This document shows, one piece after another, positions 8,117 through 18,100 of a stretch of DNA of 64,000 bases (its first letter is position 1; every line of letters begins with the position of its first letter). The position numbers were made by a program, and so were the translations under genes. Below the pieces are notes generated by a model. That model had not been told where the DNA came from, did not search any database, and was given only the letters and a program-made list of their open reading frames with translations. The DNA is from Asanoa hainanensis (GTDB lineage: Bacteria; Actinomycetota; Actinomycetes; Mycobacteriales; Micromonosporaceae): NCBI RefSeq assembly GCF_900188485.1, contig NZ_FZPH01000001.1, positions 558,001-622,000 of the forward strand, given 5' to 3'.

Positions 8117-8914
8117 GTGCGGGTGATGACGTGGAACCTGTGGTGGCGGTTCGGGGAGCCGGAGCGGCGGCGGGCGGCGATCCTGGCCGTGCTGCGCGAA
8201 CAGCGGCCGGATCTGGTCGGGCTCCAGGAGGTCTGGGCCGACGACGACGAGAACCTGGCGGAGTGGCTGGCCGACGAGCTCGGCCTGCACTGGGCCTTCG
8301 GCACCGGCAGCGACCAAGAGACCTGGCGGGTCCGGGTCGACGGTGGTCCCGGGCTGCGCAACGGCGTCGCGGTGCTCAGTCGGTGGCCCATTCGCACCGA
8401 GAAGGCGTACGACCTGCCTGGTGACCCCAGTCGGGCCGCGTTGAGTGTGTTGGTCGACGCTCCGCAGGGGACGATCCCGCTGGTCACCACCCACCTGAGT
8501 GTGCTGTCCGGCTCAGCCGGTCGGTCCGCGCAGCTCGACTGGGTCGCCCGGCACGTCGCCGGCCTCCCGCACGACGGGCATCCGCCGCTGGTGGTCGGCG
8601 ACCTCAACGCGATGCCGGACTCCGACGAGCTGCGGCGCTTCACCGGCGTGCTGACCGTCGGGTTCGTGCCCGACCAGGTGCTGCTGGACGCCTGGTGGTT
8701 CGCGGAACCCGGCGACCCCGGCTTCACCTGGGACCGGGCCAACCCGCACGCGGCCGCGTGGGTCGCGCCCAGCGGGCGGATCGACTACATCCACGTGCTG
8801 CAGAGCGCCCACCGGGCCGGCCGGGTGCTCGGGGTGCATCGCGCCGGCACAGCCGCCGTCGACGGCGTCTGGCCCACCGACCACGCCGCGGTGGTGGCCG
8901 ACCTGAGCGACTAG
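8117..8914 (+). CDS. Endonuclease/exonuclease/phosphatase-family hydrolase
   Basis: Encodes 265 residues from GTG 8117 ([16 protein letters not shown]). The complete EEP fold signature is visible: TWNLWW, the metal-binding glutamate in LVGLQEVW (about residue 38), [17 protein letters not shown] (GDxN motif), RIDYIHV and the C-terminal [11 protein letters not shown] (the general base histidine with aspartate). The family includes DNase I-like nucleases, sphingomyelinases and inositol phosphatases. With no signal peptide and no extra domain, this one is a cytosolic phosphodiesterase of unknown substrate. Upstream GTG codons at 8108 and an ATG at 8126 are alternative starts. Confidence 0.88.
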   Translation: MRVMTWNLWWRFGEPERRRAAILAVLREQRPDLVGLQEVWADDDENLAEWLADELGLHWAFGTGSDQETWRVRVDGGPGLRNGVAVLSRWPIRTEKAYDLPGDPSRAALSVLVDAPQGTIPLVTTHLSVLSGSAGRSAQLDWVARHVAGLPHDGHPPLVVGDLNAMPDSDELRRFTGVLTVGFVPDQVLLDAWWFAEPGDPGFTWDRANPHAAAWVAPSGRIDYIHVLQSAHRAGRVLGVHRAGTAAVDGVWPTDHAAVVADLSD

Positions 8915-8938
8915 GCCTTCTTGAAAACAAAACCCTCC

Positions 8939-8956
8939 TTGACAACAAAAGTTGTC
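8939..8956. promoter_or_regulatory. Promoter -35 and palindromic operator of the ArsR-SRPBCC pair
   Basis: TTGACA (8939-8944) overlaps a perfect palindrome GACAAC-AAAA-GTTGTC (8941-8956). The palindrome is 18 bases before the ArsR-family start, so a bound dimer would cover the -35. The region is strikingly AT-rich for this genome. Confidence 0.55.
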
Positions 8957-8973
8957 GGTGAGAGGGTTACGGC

Positions 8974-9579
8974 ATGCAGGACGTCGCAGTGATCGAGGAC
9001 GCCGCCGTCGCGGAGGTGTCGCTCGATCCGATCCGGGCCCGGATGCTCGCGGAGCTGGCCGAGCCACACACCGCGACCAGCCTGGCGGCGCGGCTCGGGC
9101 TGCCCCGGCAGAAGGTCAACTACCACGTCAAGACGCTCGAGCAGCACGGCCTGGTCGAGCTGGTCGAGGAGCGCCGCAAGGGCAACATGACCGAGCGGGT
9201 GATGCGGGCTTCCGCCGCCGCCTACGTGATCTCGCCGGCCGCCCTCGCGGCGGTCGCGCCCGATCCGGCCCGGTCCCCCGACCGGCTGTCCGCGCGCTGG
9301 TTGCTCGCCCTCGCCTCGCGGCTCGTCCGCGAGACGGGCGTGCTGATCAACGGGGCGGCGCGGGCGCGGAAGCCCCTGGCCACCTTCGGGCTCGACGCCG
9401 AGGTGCGGTTCGCCAAGCCGGCCGACCGCGCCGCGTTCGTGGACGAACTGACCCACGCGCTAGCCGGAATTATCAGCAAATATCACACTGAAACTGGTCG
9501 GCCGCACCGCGTCATCGTCGCGGTGCACCCGAGCATCACCGAGGACGCCGACCCACCAGCCAAGGAGCAGCGATCATGA
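8974..9579 (+). CDS. ArsR-like winged-helix transcriptional regulator
   Basis: Encodes 201 residues, with GAGAGGG eight bases before the ATG. The N-terminal winged helix reads LDPIRARMLAELAEPHTATSLAARLGLPRQKVNYHVKTLEQHGLVELVEERRKGN (residues 15-70, landmarks ARLGLPRQKVNYHVKTLE). No arsenic-type cysteine pair is present. The C-terminal half is an unassigned helical domain that could sense a ligand. The stop overlaps the SRPBCC gene's start (ATGA), so the two are translationally coupled, a recurrent ArsR plus AHSA1-type pairing. It probably binds GACAAC-N4-GTTGTC upstream and autoregulates (inference). Confidence 0.88.
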   Translation: MQDVAVIEDAAVAEVSLDPIRARMLAELAEPHTATSLAARLGLPRQKVNYHVKTLEQHGLVELVEERRKGNMTERVMRASAAAYVISPAALAAVAPDPARSPDRLSARWLLALASRLVRETGVLINGAARARKPLATFGLDAEVRFAKPADRAAFVDELTHALAGIISKYHTETGRPHRVIVAVHPSITEDADPPAKEQRS

Positions 9580-10313
9580 CGCACCCGTTCGAGGTACGCG
9601 AAGAGTTCACCGTCGACGCCACGCCCGACCAGGTCTGGGAGGCGATCACGAACGGCGCCGCGGTCGACTCCTGGCTCATGGGCCGCACCGAGATCGACAG
9701 CGCGAGCAAGACCAGCACGTTCGACATGTTCGGGCAGGTCGCCCACTCCAGCATCACGGCCTGGGAGCCCGGTCGCCACTTCGCGACCCAGGAGGACAAG
9801 AACCCCGACGGCACGTTCATGGCCATGGAGTGGCTCATCGAGTCCCGCGACGGCGGCGGCGCGGTCGTGCATTTCGTCCACAGTGGCCTGCTCGGCGACG
9901 ACTGGGAGGCGGAATACAACGGCCTGTCCGTGGGCGACCGCGCGTACATGACGAAGCTCGCCGTTTATCTGAAGCACTTCGCGCCCCGCACCGCGACCCG
10001 GTCGGTGTTCCTGCCCGGTCCGGTGACCAAGGACTCGTGGGCGGCCATGACGGCGGCGGTGGGCGCCGGCGCGGATGCGGCCAACGGCCAGCCGGCGCGC
10101 CTGTCCGTGCCCGGGATCGAGCCCGTCGACGGCACGGTGGAGTTCGTGATCGAGCCGAGCTTCGTGGGCATGCGCACCGACGACGCGATCTACACGCTGA
10201 TCCACGGCTACAACGACATGATGTTCGCGACCGCGCACTACTTCGACGACCGCGACCGGTCGGCCGAGACCGAGGCGTGGCAGGGCTGGCTGAACGGCCT
10301 CGCGGCGGCTTAG
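9576..10313 (+). CDS. SRPBCC/AHSA1-like lipid- or ligand-binding protein
   Basis: Encodes 245 residues. The N-terminal half is a START-like helix-grip fold: FEVREEFTVDATPDQVWEAITNGAAVDSWLMGRTE, then SSITAWEPGRHF and MEWLIESRDGGGAVVHFVHSGLLGDDWEAEY. The C-terminal 80 residues are a second, less clear domain with a conserved-looking GYNDMMFATAHYF. Such proteins sit beside ArsR-like regulators and are thought to bind small hydrophobic ligands; no enzyme residues stand out. It is coupled to the regulator by ATGA and overlaps the convergent FAH gene by four bases. Confidence 0.82.
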   Translation: MTHPFEVREEFTVDATPDQVWEAITNGAAVDSWLMGRTEIDSASKTSTFDMFGQVAHSSITAWEPGRHFATQEDKNPDGTFMAMEWLIESRDGGGAVVHFVHSGLLGDDWEAEYNGLSVGDRAYMTKLAVYLKHFAPRTATRSVFLPGPVTKDSWAAMTAAVGAGADAANGQPARLSVPGIEPVDGTVEFVIEPSFVGMRTDDAIYTLIHGYNDMMFATAHYFDDRDRSAETEAWQGWLNGLAAA

Positions 10314-11170
10314 GGGCGCTGGAAGTCGAAGTGGTCCTTGCCGACCACGACCGGGTTGGTCAGCTCCCCGACGCCGTCGATGGTGATCGTGACGACGTCG
10401 TCGGGGCGCAGCGTGAAGTCCAGCGCGGGCGCCAACCCGGTGCCGGTCGACAGGACGGCGCCGTCCGGGAAGTTGTCGGCGCGGAACAGGTAGTCGACCA
10501 GCTCCGCGAACGGGCGCTTGAGCCGGGCGGTCGACGTCGCGCCGGACCAGACCGCCGCGCCTTCCCGGGTGACCCGCACGGCCACGGCCAGATCGCTGCC
10601 GTCGACCTCCCACGCCGGGCGGATGCCGGCCGACAGCGCGCACGCACCGGCGTACACCTTGGCCTGTGGCAGGTAGAGGGGGTTCTCGCCCTCGATCGAG
10701 CGGGAGCTCATGTCGTTGCAGACCAGGTAGCCGGCGAGCTCGCCGAACCGGTTGACCACCAGGGCGAGCTCCGGCTCGGGCACGTCGAGGCCGGAGTCGG
10801 CGCGGATCGCGACCGGCTCGCCGTCGACCACGACGCGCCAGGCCGCGGACTTGAAGAACAGCTCGGGGCGGGCCGCGTCGTACACCCGGCCGTAGATGTC
10901 GGCCTCGCTGCTCTCCTCCATCCGCGCCTCGCGCGAGCGCAGGTACGTGACGCCGGCGGCCCAGACCTCGGTGCCACCGTCGACCGGCGCGAGCAGCCGG
11001 GCGTCGTCGACCACGTCACCCGGGTTGGCGACGAGCTCCCGAAGGTCGGCGACCGTCTCGTGCAGCAACGCGGCCACGGAGGGCGCGGGCAGCTCACGGA
11101 CGACGCCGTCTTCGCGAACGCCGACGCGGGCGGTGTCATCGTGTTCGCGGCGGTACCGGACGATGTGCAT
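10310..11170 (-). CDS. Fumarylacetoacetate hydrolase-family protein
   Basis: Encodes 286 residues from the ATG at 11170 (MHIVRYRREHDDTARVG). The open frame extends much further upstream, but that part is antisense to the SDR gene. The FAH metal site is visible as PEPELALVV (E-x-E) around residue 150, followed by GYLVCNDMSSRSIEGENPLYLPQAKVYAG, which supplies the Asp and the active-site Lys. GTGLAP appears near the end, as in the family. Members hydrolyse or decarboxylate beta-diketo acids in aromatic or sugar-acid breakdown; the substrate here is unknown. It lies 16 bases downstream of the SDR gene, probably in one transcript. Confidence 0.87.
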   Translation of the reverse strand: MHIVRYRREHDDTARVGVREDGVVRELPAPSVAALLHETVADLRELVANPGDVVDDARLLAPVDGGTEVWAAGVTYLRSREARMEESSEADIYGRVYDAARPELFFKSAAWRVVVDGEPVAIRADSGLDVPEPELALVVNRFGELAGYLVCNDMSSRSIEGENPLYLPQAKVYAGACALSAGIRPAWEVDGSDLAVAVRVTREGAAVWSGATSTARLKRPFAELVDYLFRADNFPDGAVLSTGTGLAPALDFTLRPDDVVTITIDGVGELTNPVVVGKDHFDFQRP

Positions 11171-11186
11171 GACGGGCAGCGTACGG

Positions 11187-12077
11187 CTACCCGACGCCGA
11201 CCGCCTCCGCGGAGATCTCCCAGAGCCGGGCGGCGTTGGCCGGGTCGACGGCGTACGGCGCGACCCCGCCGGGCATGCCCGCCTGGTGCAGGCCCGCTTC
11301 GTGACAGTCCTCGAAGTAGCGTCCGGACTCGCCCGCGAGGCCGGGTGCGCTCGCAACGTAGGCCGAGGTGGCGGCCCCCTGCTCCGCCGACTTCCAGCCG
11401 GGACCGGCGGCGGCGCGCTCGTCCATGTCGGCGAGCTCGGCCTCCGACAGGTGGCGCTGGAGGTTGCCGCGCACCCCACCGGGGTTGACGGCGTTGACGG
11501 TGACCCCGTCGTGGGCCCAGCGCCGCGCCGCCTCAACCGCGAAGAGCACGTTGGCGGTCTTCGACTGGTCATAGGTGACGGTCGGGTCGTACGCCCGGTG
11601 CGCGAAGTTGATGTCCTCGAAGTCGACCGGCGCCCGCAGGTGGGAGGCCGACGTGACCGCGACGACCCGCCCACCGTCGTCGGTGCCGCCGAGTGCCGGA
11701 TGCAGCGCGAGGCTCAACGCGAAGTGACCGAGATGGTTGGTGGCGAACTGCAACTCCCAGCCCTGCGGCGTGTGTGCCTCGGGGGTACGCATGACACCGG
11801 CGTTGTTGACCAGAATGTGCAGCGGCCCGGTCCAGCGGTTGGCGAACGCCCGCACCGAGCCGAGATCGGCGAGATCGAGCAGCTCCCAGCGCAGGCCCGC
11901 CGCCCGGCCCTGGGCGGGATCCCGCACCGCGACGGTGACCTGAGCGCCCGCGGCGGCCAGCGCTTTCGCGGTCGCCAGCCCGATCCCGGACCCACCCCCG
12001 GTCACCACGGCCCGCTGCCCGGCCAGGTCGACACCCGCCACCACCTCGGCAGCGGTCGACTCCGCCCCGAATGCCAT
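11187..12077 (-). CDS. Short-chain dehydrogenase/reductase (retinol-dehydrogenase-like)
   Basis: Encodes 296 residues from ATG 12077; a GTG at 12086 is an alternative. Landmarks are the cofactor loop TGGGSGIGLATAKAL (residues 27-41), LDLADLGSVRAF, NNAGVM, the catalytic serine strand VTSASHL, and the YDQSK active site, all intact. The charged residue after the second strand (VAVRDPAQGRAA) suggests NADP(H). It is a cytosolic oxidoreductase of unknown substrate. It sits 36 bases after the KAP-like NTPase gene and 16 before the FAH gene on the same strand, a possible three-gene unit, although the NTPase may simply share the direction. Confidence 0.88.
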   Translation of the reverse strand: MAFGAESTAAEVVAGVDLAGQRAVVTGGGSGIGLATAKALAAAGAQVTVAVRDPAQGRAAGLRWELLDLADLGSVRAFANRWTGPLHILVNNAGVMRTPEAHTPQGWELQFATNHLGHFALSLALHPALGGTDDGGRVVAVTSASHLRAPVDFEDINFAHRAYDPTVTYDQSKTANVLFAVEAARRWAHDGVTVNAVNPGGVRGNLQRHLSEAELADMDERAAAGPGWKSAEQGAATSAYVASAPGLAGESGRYFEDCHEAGLHQAGMPGGVAPYAVDPANAARLWEISAEAVGVG

Positions 12078-12113
12078 ACCTCGCACTTCCCCGCTTCCGG
12101 TGATCGAAACAGG

Positions 12114-14675
12114 TCAGGACTCGGGCGGGTCGATCACGACCATTCCCCACGCGGCCCGGAACTCCGAGACCCGACGCCAGGCCAGGGCCCAGCTCGCCGC
12201 CATCTCGGCCCGGGCCAGGGCGAGCGTCTCGACACCGACGCCGGTCTCAACCCGCTCGCGCTCGTCGTTGCCCGCGGTGCCGAGGAATGTGGCCACCGTC
12301 GCGAGGTGGTAGAGCGACGTCGCGTGTGCCCGCAGCAGCGCGACGGCCGCCGGGTCGTCGACCTCCTTCGGCAGGTTCGCGACCTGCGCGACATCGTCGA
12401 TCGTGCGGGTGTCGGCCCAGTCCGTGATGGCGACGACCTGCCGCCAGTCGGCCTGCGCGCGGGCCGCCGTGCGCAGCGCGTGCAGTTGGGCCTGCGCCTG
12501 CTCGGTGCAGACCCGGCGGGCCAGATCGCTGATCCTGTCCTCGCGCGTCCGGTCGCGGGCCGCGACCGTCGCGCGGACCACGCGGATCACGTCGCGGGGC
12601 AGCCCGCCGGCGAGGGCGTGGCACAGCACGGCCACGCCGCGCGGGAGGTCGATGACCCGCTTGGCGAGCATGGCCACCGTCGCGTCGTAGCTCAGCGGCG
12701 CGAGGCGGAGCATCTCGTCGAAGGCGGTGTCGAACACGTCGCGGGTGGGCAGGCCACGTTGGGTGAAGCCCGCGAGCGCCTCCTCGGAGACCGACACCAG
12801 GAAGTAGCAGCCCGGCACGTGTGCCTCGAAGATCGCCTTGATGTCGTTCATGAACCGCACGGCCGCCTCGGGCGCCAGCTTGTCCAGCTCGTCGATCCCG
12901 ATCACCACGGCCGCGCCGTCCCGCGTCAGCGACGCGACGTAGGCGTGGAACGCGGCGACTATCTCCGGATAGGTCAACGGGACCCGAGCCATGCTCTCCC
13001 CGCCACTGACGCTGTGCTCCACGGCAAGCGGGGTCTTCGGTAACGCGCCGATCTTGATCGCGTCGGCCCAGCCTGTGGTAACGGTTTGTTGGTAGCGGAT
13101 CCGGCGCAGTTCAGCCCGCGCTCGCGCCGCATGCGGGTCGAACGGCCCGCGTGGCGGACCCTCGACCATGGTGCGCCAACTCCGCCGGGCGGTCTCGAAC
13201 CCGAAGCAGCCAGCCAGCAACACCGGACCCCAGACGAGGCCGGCGTGCGGCGAGGTGCTCCACGCCACCGCCGCGCTCGCCGCCAGGCCGGCGCTGATGG
13301 CGGCGACGCCCGCGCTGGTCAGGCCGGCGTCCAGCGGCTGACCCGCGGGCAGAGGCAGCGAAAGGTGTCGCAGCGCCGTCCGAGCCGACGCGAGCACCGC
13401 GCCGACGACGAAGACCACGACGGCGAGCCGGTCGCCGACCGCCGTCGCCCCCGTGACCACCGCACCCGCGACCAGCAGCCCCAGGCTGCCCAGAACGCCC
13501 ACGCGGGCCGCACGTGGCAGAGCCTCGGCGTCCCCGTCGAGCGCCGCGTAGGCGACCAGCACCGGCAGAATCAGACCGGCGATGGACAGGTAGGTGTGGG
13601 ACCTCGGGTCGCCAGAGACCAACCACCCAGCGCCGATGGCAGCGAAGGCGAGCACGGCCAGAACCAGGAGGACCCACATGGTGCGGCGGTCCGCCCGCCG
13701 CGCCAGATGCTCGACCGGCGTGCGCCAGCGGGGCCGATCACTCATCAGGTCGCGGTCGCTGATGCGCAGACGCGGGCGCAGCGCGAGAAGCGCCCCAGCG
13801 ACGGCCAGTGCACCGCCGACGCCGGCCACCGTCGTGGGAGCCGACCGCGCGGCGGCCACACCGGTCGCCAGCAGCACGACTCCTCCGACAGCGGCCACGA
13901 TCACGCCAAACACGACGAGCTGCGCCGGGACGGCCGGGGCACGGCGGGGCTCGTCCGGCTCCTCCGCGTAGGGAGAGACTCGCAGGCAGAGCGAGGCGAA
14001 CAGGTGCAGGAGGAACTCCCTGGGCACGTACTCGACCGGCGCGGGGACGAACACCCCGAGGGACGTGCGCAGTTCGCCGAACCAGTCCGGTCCGCACGCC
14101 GATCTGACCAGCGTGGACTTGCCGATGCCGCGCGGCCCGGAGATGCCGATCGCGCCGCCGCCGATCTGTCTCATCAGCGTATCGAGTCGAGCGAACGAGC
14201 CGGTCGCGAGCTCGTGTTCGGGCGCCGACATCTGCCGCAGCCCGGACGTGTCGGCGACCTCGAACCGCGCCCGGTATCGACGATGACGGTCCCGCGCCAG
14301 CGCCAGGTTGATCCACTCGCGCACGGCCGGCAGCACCGCCCGCTCGACCAATGCCGAGACCAGGGCCGCCCGCAGCTCGGCGATCGGTGGAAGCCCTTCC
14401 AGCTCACGCGTCAGGTCCTCGAGGTAGGCGCGGCTGCGCTCGGACTGGTCGACGGACCGCGAATTCGTCGGCGTATCCGCCGCCTCGTAGGCATCGGCCT
14501 CCACCGCGACCAGCGCGCGCATCTCCGCCCAGCCGCGGCGGACGTGCTCGGTCAGCTCGACCTCGAGCTCCGCGTGCCGGTCGGCCCGACCCGCGGCCAG
14601 CCGCACCAGCACGCTCTTGATCTCGGGGCTGGCCAGCGCGCGGGTGACGGCAGCCTCGAACACGTCGTCGTCCAC
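12114..14675 (-). CDS. KAP-like P-loop NTPase with internal membrane domain
   Basis: Encodes 853 residues from GTG 14675 (MDDDVFEAAVTRAL); the longer frame is antisense to the glyoxalase gene and spurious. An N-terminal helical region of about 170 residues is followed by Walker A GPRGIGKST at 180-188. A long insert of about eight hydrophobic segments (roughly 255-520) comes next. Walker B VVIGIDELDKL (Asp595-Glu596) then follows, with a sensor-like region (PGCYFLVSVSEEALAGF) and GGLPRDVIRVVRA. Membrane helices inserted between Walker A and B are the defining layout of KAP NTPases, which include the phage-exclusion protein PifA. A membrane-bound signalling or defence role is plausible but unproven. 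Confidence 0.75.
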   Translation of the reverse strand: MDDDVFEAAVTRALASPEIKSVLVRLAAGRADRHAELEVELTEHVRRGWAEMRALVAVEADAYEAADTPTNSRSVDQSERSRAYLEDLTRELEGLPPIAELRAALVSALVERAVLPAVREWINLALARDRHRRYRARFEVADTSGLRQMSAPEHELATGSFARLDTLMRQIGGGAIGISGPRGIGKSTLVRSACGPDWFGELRTSLGVFVPAPVEYVPREFLLHLFASLCLRVSPYAEEPDEPRRAPAVPAQLVVFGVIVAAVGGVVLLATGVAAARSAPTTVAGVGGALAVAGALLALRPRLRISDRDLMSDRPRWRTPVEHLARRADRRTMWVLLVLAVLAFAAIGAGWLVSGDPRSHTYLSIAGLILPVLVAYAALDGDAEALPRAARVGVLGSLGLLVAGAVVTGATAVGDRLAVVVFVVGAVLASARTALRHLSLPLPAGQPLDAGLTSAGVAAISAGLAASAAVAWSTSPHAGLVWGPVLLAGCFGFETARRSWRTMVEGPPRGPFDPHAARARAELRRIRYQQTVTTGWADAIKIGALPKTPLAVEHSVSGGESMARVPLTYPEIVAAFHAYVASLTRDGAAVVIGIDELDKLAPEAAVRFMNDIKAIFEAHVPGCYFLVSVSEEALAGFTQRGLPTRDVFDTAFDEMLRLAPLSYDATVAMLAKRVIDLPRGVAVLCHALAGGLPRDVIRVVRATVAARDRTREDRISDLARRVCTEQAQAQLHALRTAARAQADWRQVVAITDWADTRTIDDVAQVANLPKEVDDPAAVALLRAHATSLYHLATVATFLGTAGNDERERVETGVGVETLALARAEMAASWALAWRRVSEFRAAWGMVVIDPPES

Positions 14676-14768
14676 AGTGTCACCATCGTGGCCAACCCCG
14701 GCCGGCTTCGGCAACGCCCGTCCGGGTGTCCGGTTGCGACTCTTGGTTACGGCTGGTGAGCTGAGGGT

Positions 14769-15134
14769 ATGTCGGTTGGTGCGGTTTCGCAGATCCACGT
14801 CAGTGTGAGCGAGCTCGAGCGGTCCGTCCGGTTCTATCGGGACGTGCTCGGGGTGCCTTTCCTCTTCGACGTGCCCGGGCAGTCGATGGCGTTCTTCCAG
14901 AGCGGCGACGTGCGCCTCTACCTCGGCGTGCCCGAGTCCGAGGCGTTCGCCAGCAAGGTGACGCTTTATTTCACCGTCGACGACCTCGACGCCGAGCGGG
15001 AGCGGCTCGTCAAGGAAGGGGTTGGTTTCCTTGACGAGCCGCATCTCGTGCATCGCGACGAGAAGGGCGAGCTGTGGATGACGTTCTTCCGTGACCCGGA
15101 CGGCCACAACCTCGCCCTCACGCAGACGCGTTAG
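14769..15134 (+). CDS. Glyoxalase/VOC-superfamily protein
   Basis: Encodes 121 residues, a single VOC unit of two beta-alpha-beta-beta-beta modules: SQIHVSVSELERSVRFYRDVLGVPFLFDVPG (landmarks HVSVSELERSVRFYRDVLG), MAFFQSGDVRLYLG, then VTLYFTVDDLDAERERLVKEGV and MTFFRDPDGHNLAL. The potential metal ligands are His10 and the terminal FFRDPDGH/E-type site. Members include glyoxalases, dioxygenases and antibiotic-binding proteins; nothing here decides between them. It overlaps the convergent GH3 gene by four bases. Confidence 0.85.
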   Translation: MSVGAVSQIHVSVSELERSVRFYRDVLGVPFLFDVPGQSMAFFQSGDVRLYLGVPESEAFASKVTLYFTVDDLDAERERLVKEGVGFLDEPHLVHRDEKGELWMTFFRDPDGHNLALTQTR

Positions 15135-18100
15135 AAGCCCGTTCGGCCCGCTCCGTACTGGTAGAGCGGGTTGCCCGTCGGCGTCGGTTGCTGGCCCGCG
15201 TCGATCTGGGACCGCAGCGTCGTGCGCTGGGCCGCCGTGGCTCCCAGGTCGTACGGCAGGTCCCACGCCTCGGTGGCGTCGGCGAGCACGTCACTGCCGC
15301 CTGGGCGCAAGACGTCACTCAACAGACGCGGCAGTTGCCATGGCAGCTTGCCGGTCGGTGCGTAGTCGCCGAACAGCAGGCTCGCCAGCGCCGGGCCCAT
15401 CTCCTCGCCACCGCGGTAGGTGACGACGATCGCGTTGGCGTCGGCGTTCCAGTCGGTGATCACGTACGGGCGTGGCATGACCAGCGCGACCACCACCGGG
15501 ATCCCGCGCGCGCGGAACCCCCGGATGAGCGCGAGCTGGTCCGGCGGCAGGTACGGCTGCTCCTTCACCCACTGTGTCCCGTGCGTGTAGGAGCCCTCCC
15601 CCACGGCGACGATCGCCACCTTCGGGTTGGGCGCGTCGCCCGAGACCACGTTGACCCCGGCCTGCGCACCTCGGGAGCGGATGGCGTCCAGCATGGTCTG
15701 CGACCCGTACTCCTGGTGGAAGTAGCTGGTCCAGATGCAGCACGCCGACGTGTCCGTCGCCCGCGGGCCGGCCACGACGACGGTGTCACCCGCGGCCAGG
15801 CGCAGCGGCAGCACCGCGCCGTCGTTCTTGAGCAGCGTCATCGCCTCGCGGGAGGCCTGGTTGGCCAGAGCCGTGTACGACGGCTGGTGCATCCGGTACG
15901 GCCCGTTGACCGGGTCGCCGTAGGGGTTCTCGAACAGGCCGAGCTGGAACTTGATCCGCAGCACCCGGCGCACGGCGTCGTCGATCCGCGCAGCGGGAAC
16001 ACCCGCGATGAAACTGGCCATCGAGAAGCCGACCGCGCCCGGGTCCGCCCCGCCCATCACATCGGAGCCTGCCCGGGCCGCGCCGATCCAGGAGCCCCAG
16101 GGCAACCAGTCGGTGGTGATCAAACCCTGATAACCCAGGTTCTGCCGCAGGTAAGCCAGGATCGGCGCGCTGTCGCCCGCACCGGGGCCGCCCGGGTCGA
16201 GCAGCGACGAACCGGCGTACCCGGGCATGATGTTGACCGCGCCGGCCTCCATCGCCGCCCGGAACGGGATCATGTGGTACTTGATGGTGACCCCGTCGTA
16301 CACGATCAGGGCCTCGCCGCCGGCACCCTCGCCGGGCCAGTGCTTGACGGTCGCCAGCACCGAGGCGGGGTTGAGCTCGGGACCGCCCTGCAAGCCGGCC
16401 ACCAGCGCACGGGTCTGGGCGGCGGCCACGTAAGCGTTCTCGCCGTTGCCCTCCTGGATGCGCGGGTAGAGCACCTTGGTGCCGACCTCGGCGAGCGGGC
16501 CGAGCACGCCGCGGGTGCCGACCTCGAGCTGCTCCCGGCGCTGCATGTCGCCGAGCTTGTAGTCGAGCGCGTAGTTGCGGGCCGCGGCGAGGGCGCTCTG
16601 GGTCGGGTACGTCGTCTGGTAGCCGTGGATGGTGTCGCCGGCCGAGACGAACGGGATGCCGAGCCGGGTGCCGGACGAATCGAGCAGCGCCGCGTGCAGG
16701 TCCGCCGCGCCGGCCGGGCCGAAGTGCCAGCCCGAGCGCGGGAAGGCCTGCGCGTTGTAGAACATCTGGTACGCCTTCTCCTCCGCCGTCATCCGGCCGA
16801 GCAGGTCGTTGACCCGGGTCTCGATCGGCTGCCGCCAGTCCTCGTAAGGCTGGATCGAGCCGTTGCGGTCGAGGTCACGGGCACCGGCGACGATATTGAC
16901 GCCGTCGGCGACGGTCTCCAGCGTGGGCACGTACACGCTGAACCGCCGGATGGTCGAGGTGGTCGAACCCGTGGTGACGTACCACTTGTAGGTCCACCGG
17001 TCCGCCATGTCCCAGCTCGGGGTGTAGCTGGTGCCGGTCACGGTGGCGACCCGCGTGTAGAGGTCGATGAGGTTGCCCGACGCGGAGAAGTCGTAGTCGG
17101 TGCGGCTGACGTTGATCCAGACCTGGTACGACGTCGCGCCGCCGACCGCGGCCCAGGACAGCACCGGGCGGCGGGTCGTGGTGACCATGGCGGCGTCGGC
17201 CGGCGCGGTCAGCGCGAACTGTCCCGTCGTCCCTGGCGGACGGGTCGGCCCCGACAGCAGCGGCGGCGTCGTCGCGCTGGTGTCGAGCGTGCCGAACGCC
17301 TGGAACTCCCACAACGAGTAGCCGTAGCCGGTCGCCCGCGCGGTCCCGTACATCCGCAGGAACCGGCCGGTGCCGCTGACGGCGAGCCGTTCGACGCCGC
17401 CACGCCCGGCGGCGGTCGAGTAGATGGTGGTCCAGGTGGTGCCGTTGGTCGAGGTCTCCAGGCGGTACGCCGAGGCGTACGCGCCCTCCCAGTTGAGTAC
17501 CACCTGGTTGATGCTCGCCGTGCCGCCGAAGTCGATGCTGATCCACTGTGGATCGGCGAACAGGCTGGACCAGCGCGTGGTGGTGCGGCCGTCGAGCGCC
17601 GCCGCGGGAGCGTTGCCGCCCTCGTACGACGAGGCGGTGACGTTCTTGAAGGCGGAGATCGGGGTGCCGCCGGCCGGTGGCGGGTCGGTGGGCCCGCCAC
17701 CGCCGGTGGTGCCGAAGACCCGGAACTCCCAGAGCGAGTACCCGTAGCCGGTGGTCCGGGCGGTGCCGTACAGGCGGATGTAGCGCCCGGTGCCGGTGAC
17801 GGCCAGGGTCTGCGTGCCGCCGGCGCCGGTGGTCGTCGAGTAGATCGACTGCCACGGCCCGCCGGCGGCGGCGGAGACCTGGAGCTCGAAGGACCGCGCG
17901 GCTGCGGTCTCCCAGACGAGCTCGACCTGGTCGACGGCATAGCTCGCACCCAGGTCGATCTGGATCCACTGTGGATCGGCGAAGGCGCTGGACCAGCGGG
18001 TGCCGGCGTTGCCGTCGACGGCGGCCGAGGCGGGGGTGCCGGCGTTCTCCACCGACGAGGCGGTGGCGGTCTTGCCCTGGGAGATCAGCGGGCCTGCGGC

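Noticed and set aside
9830-11488. Plus-strand frame across the SRPBCC end and FAH gene
   Set aside because: It crosses two convergent genes and has no recognisable protein features.
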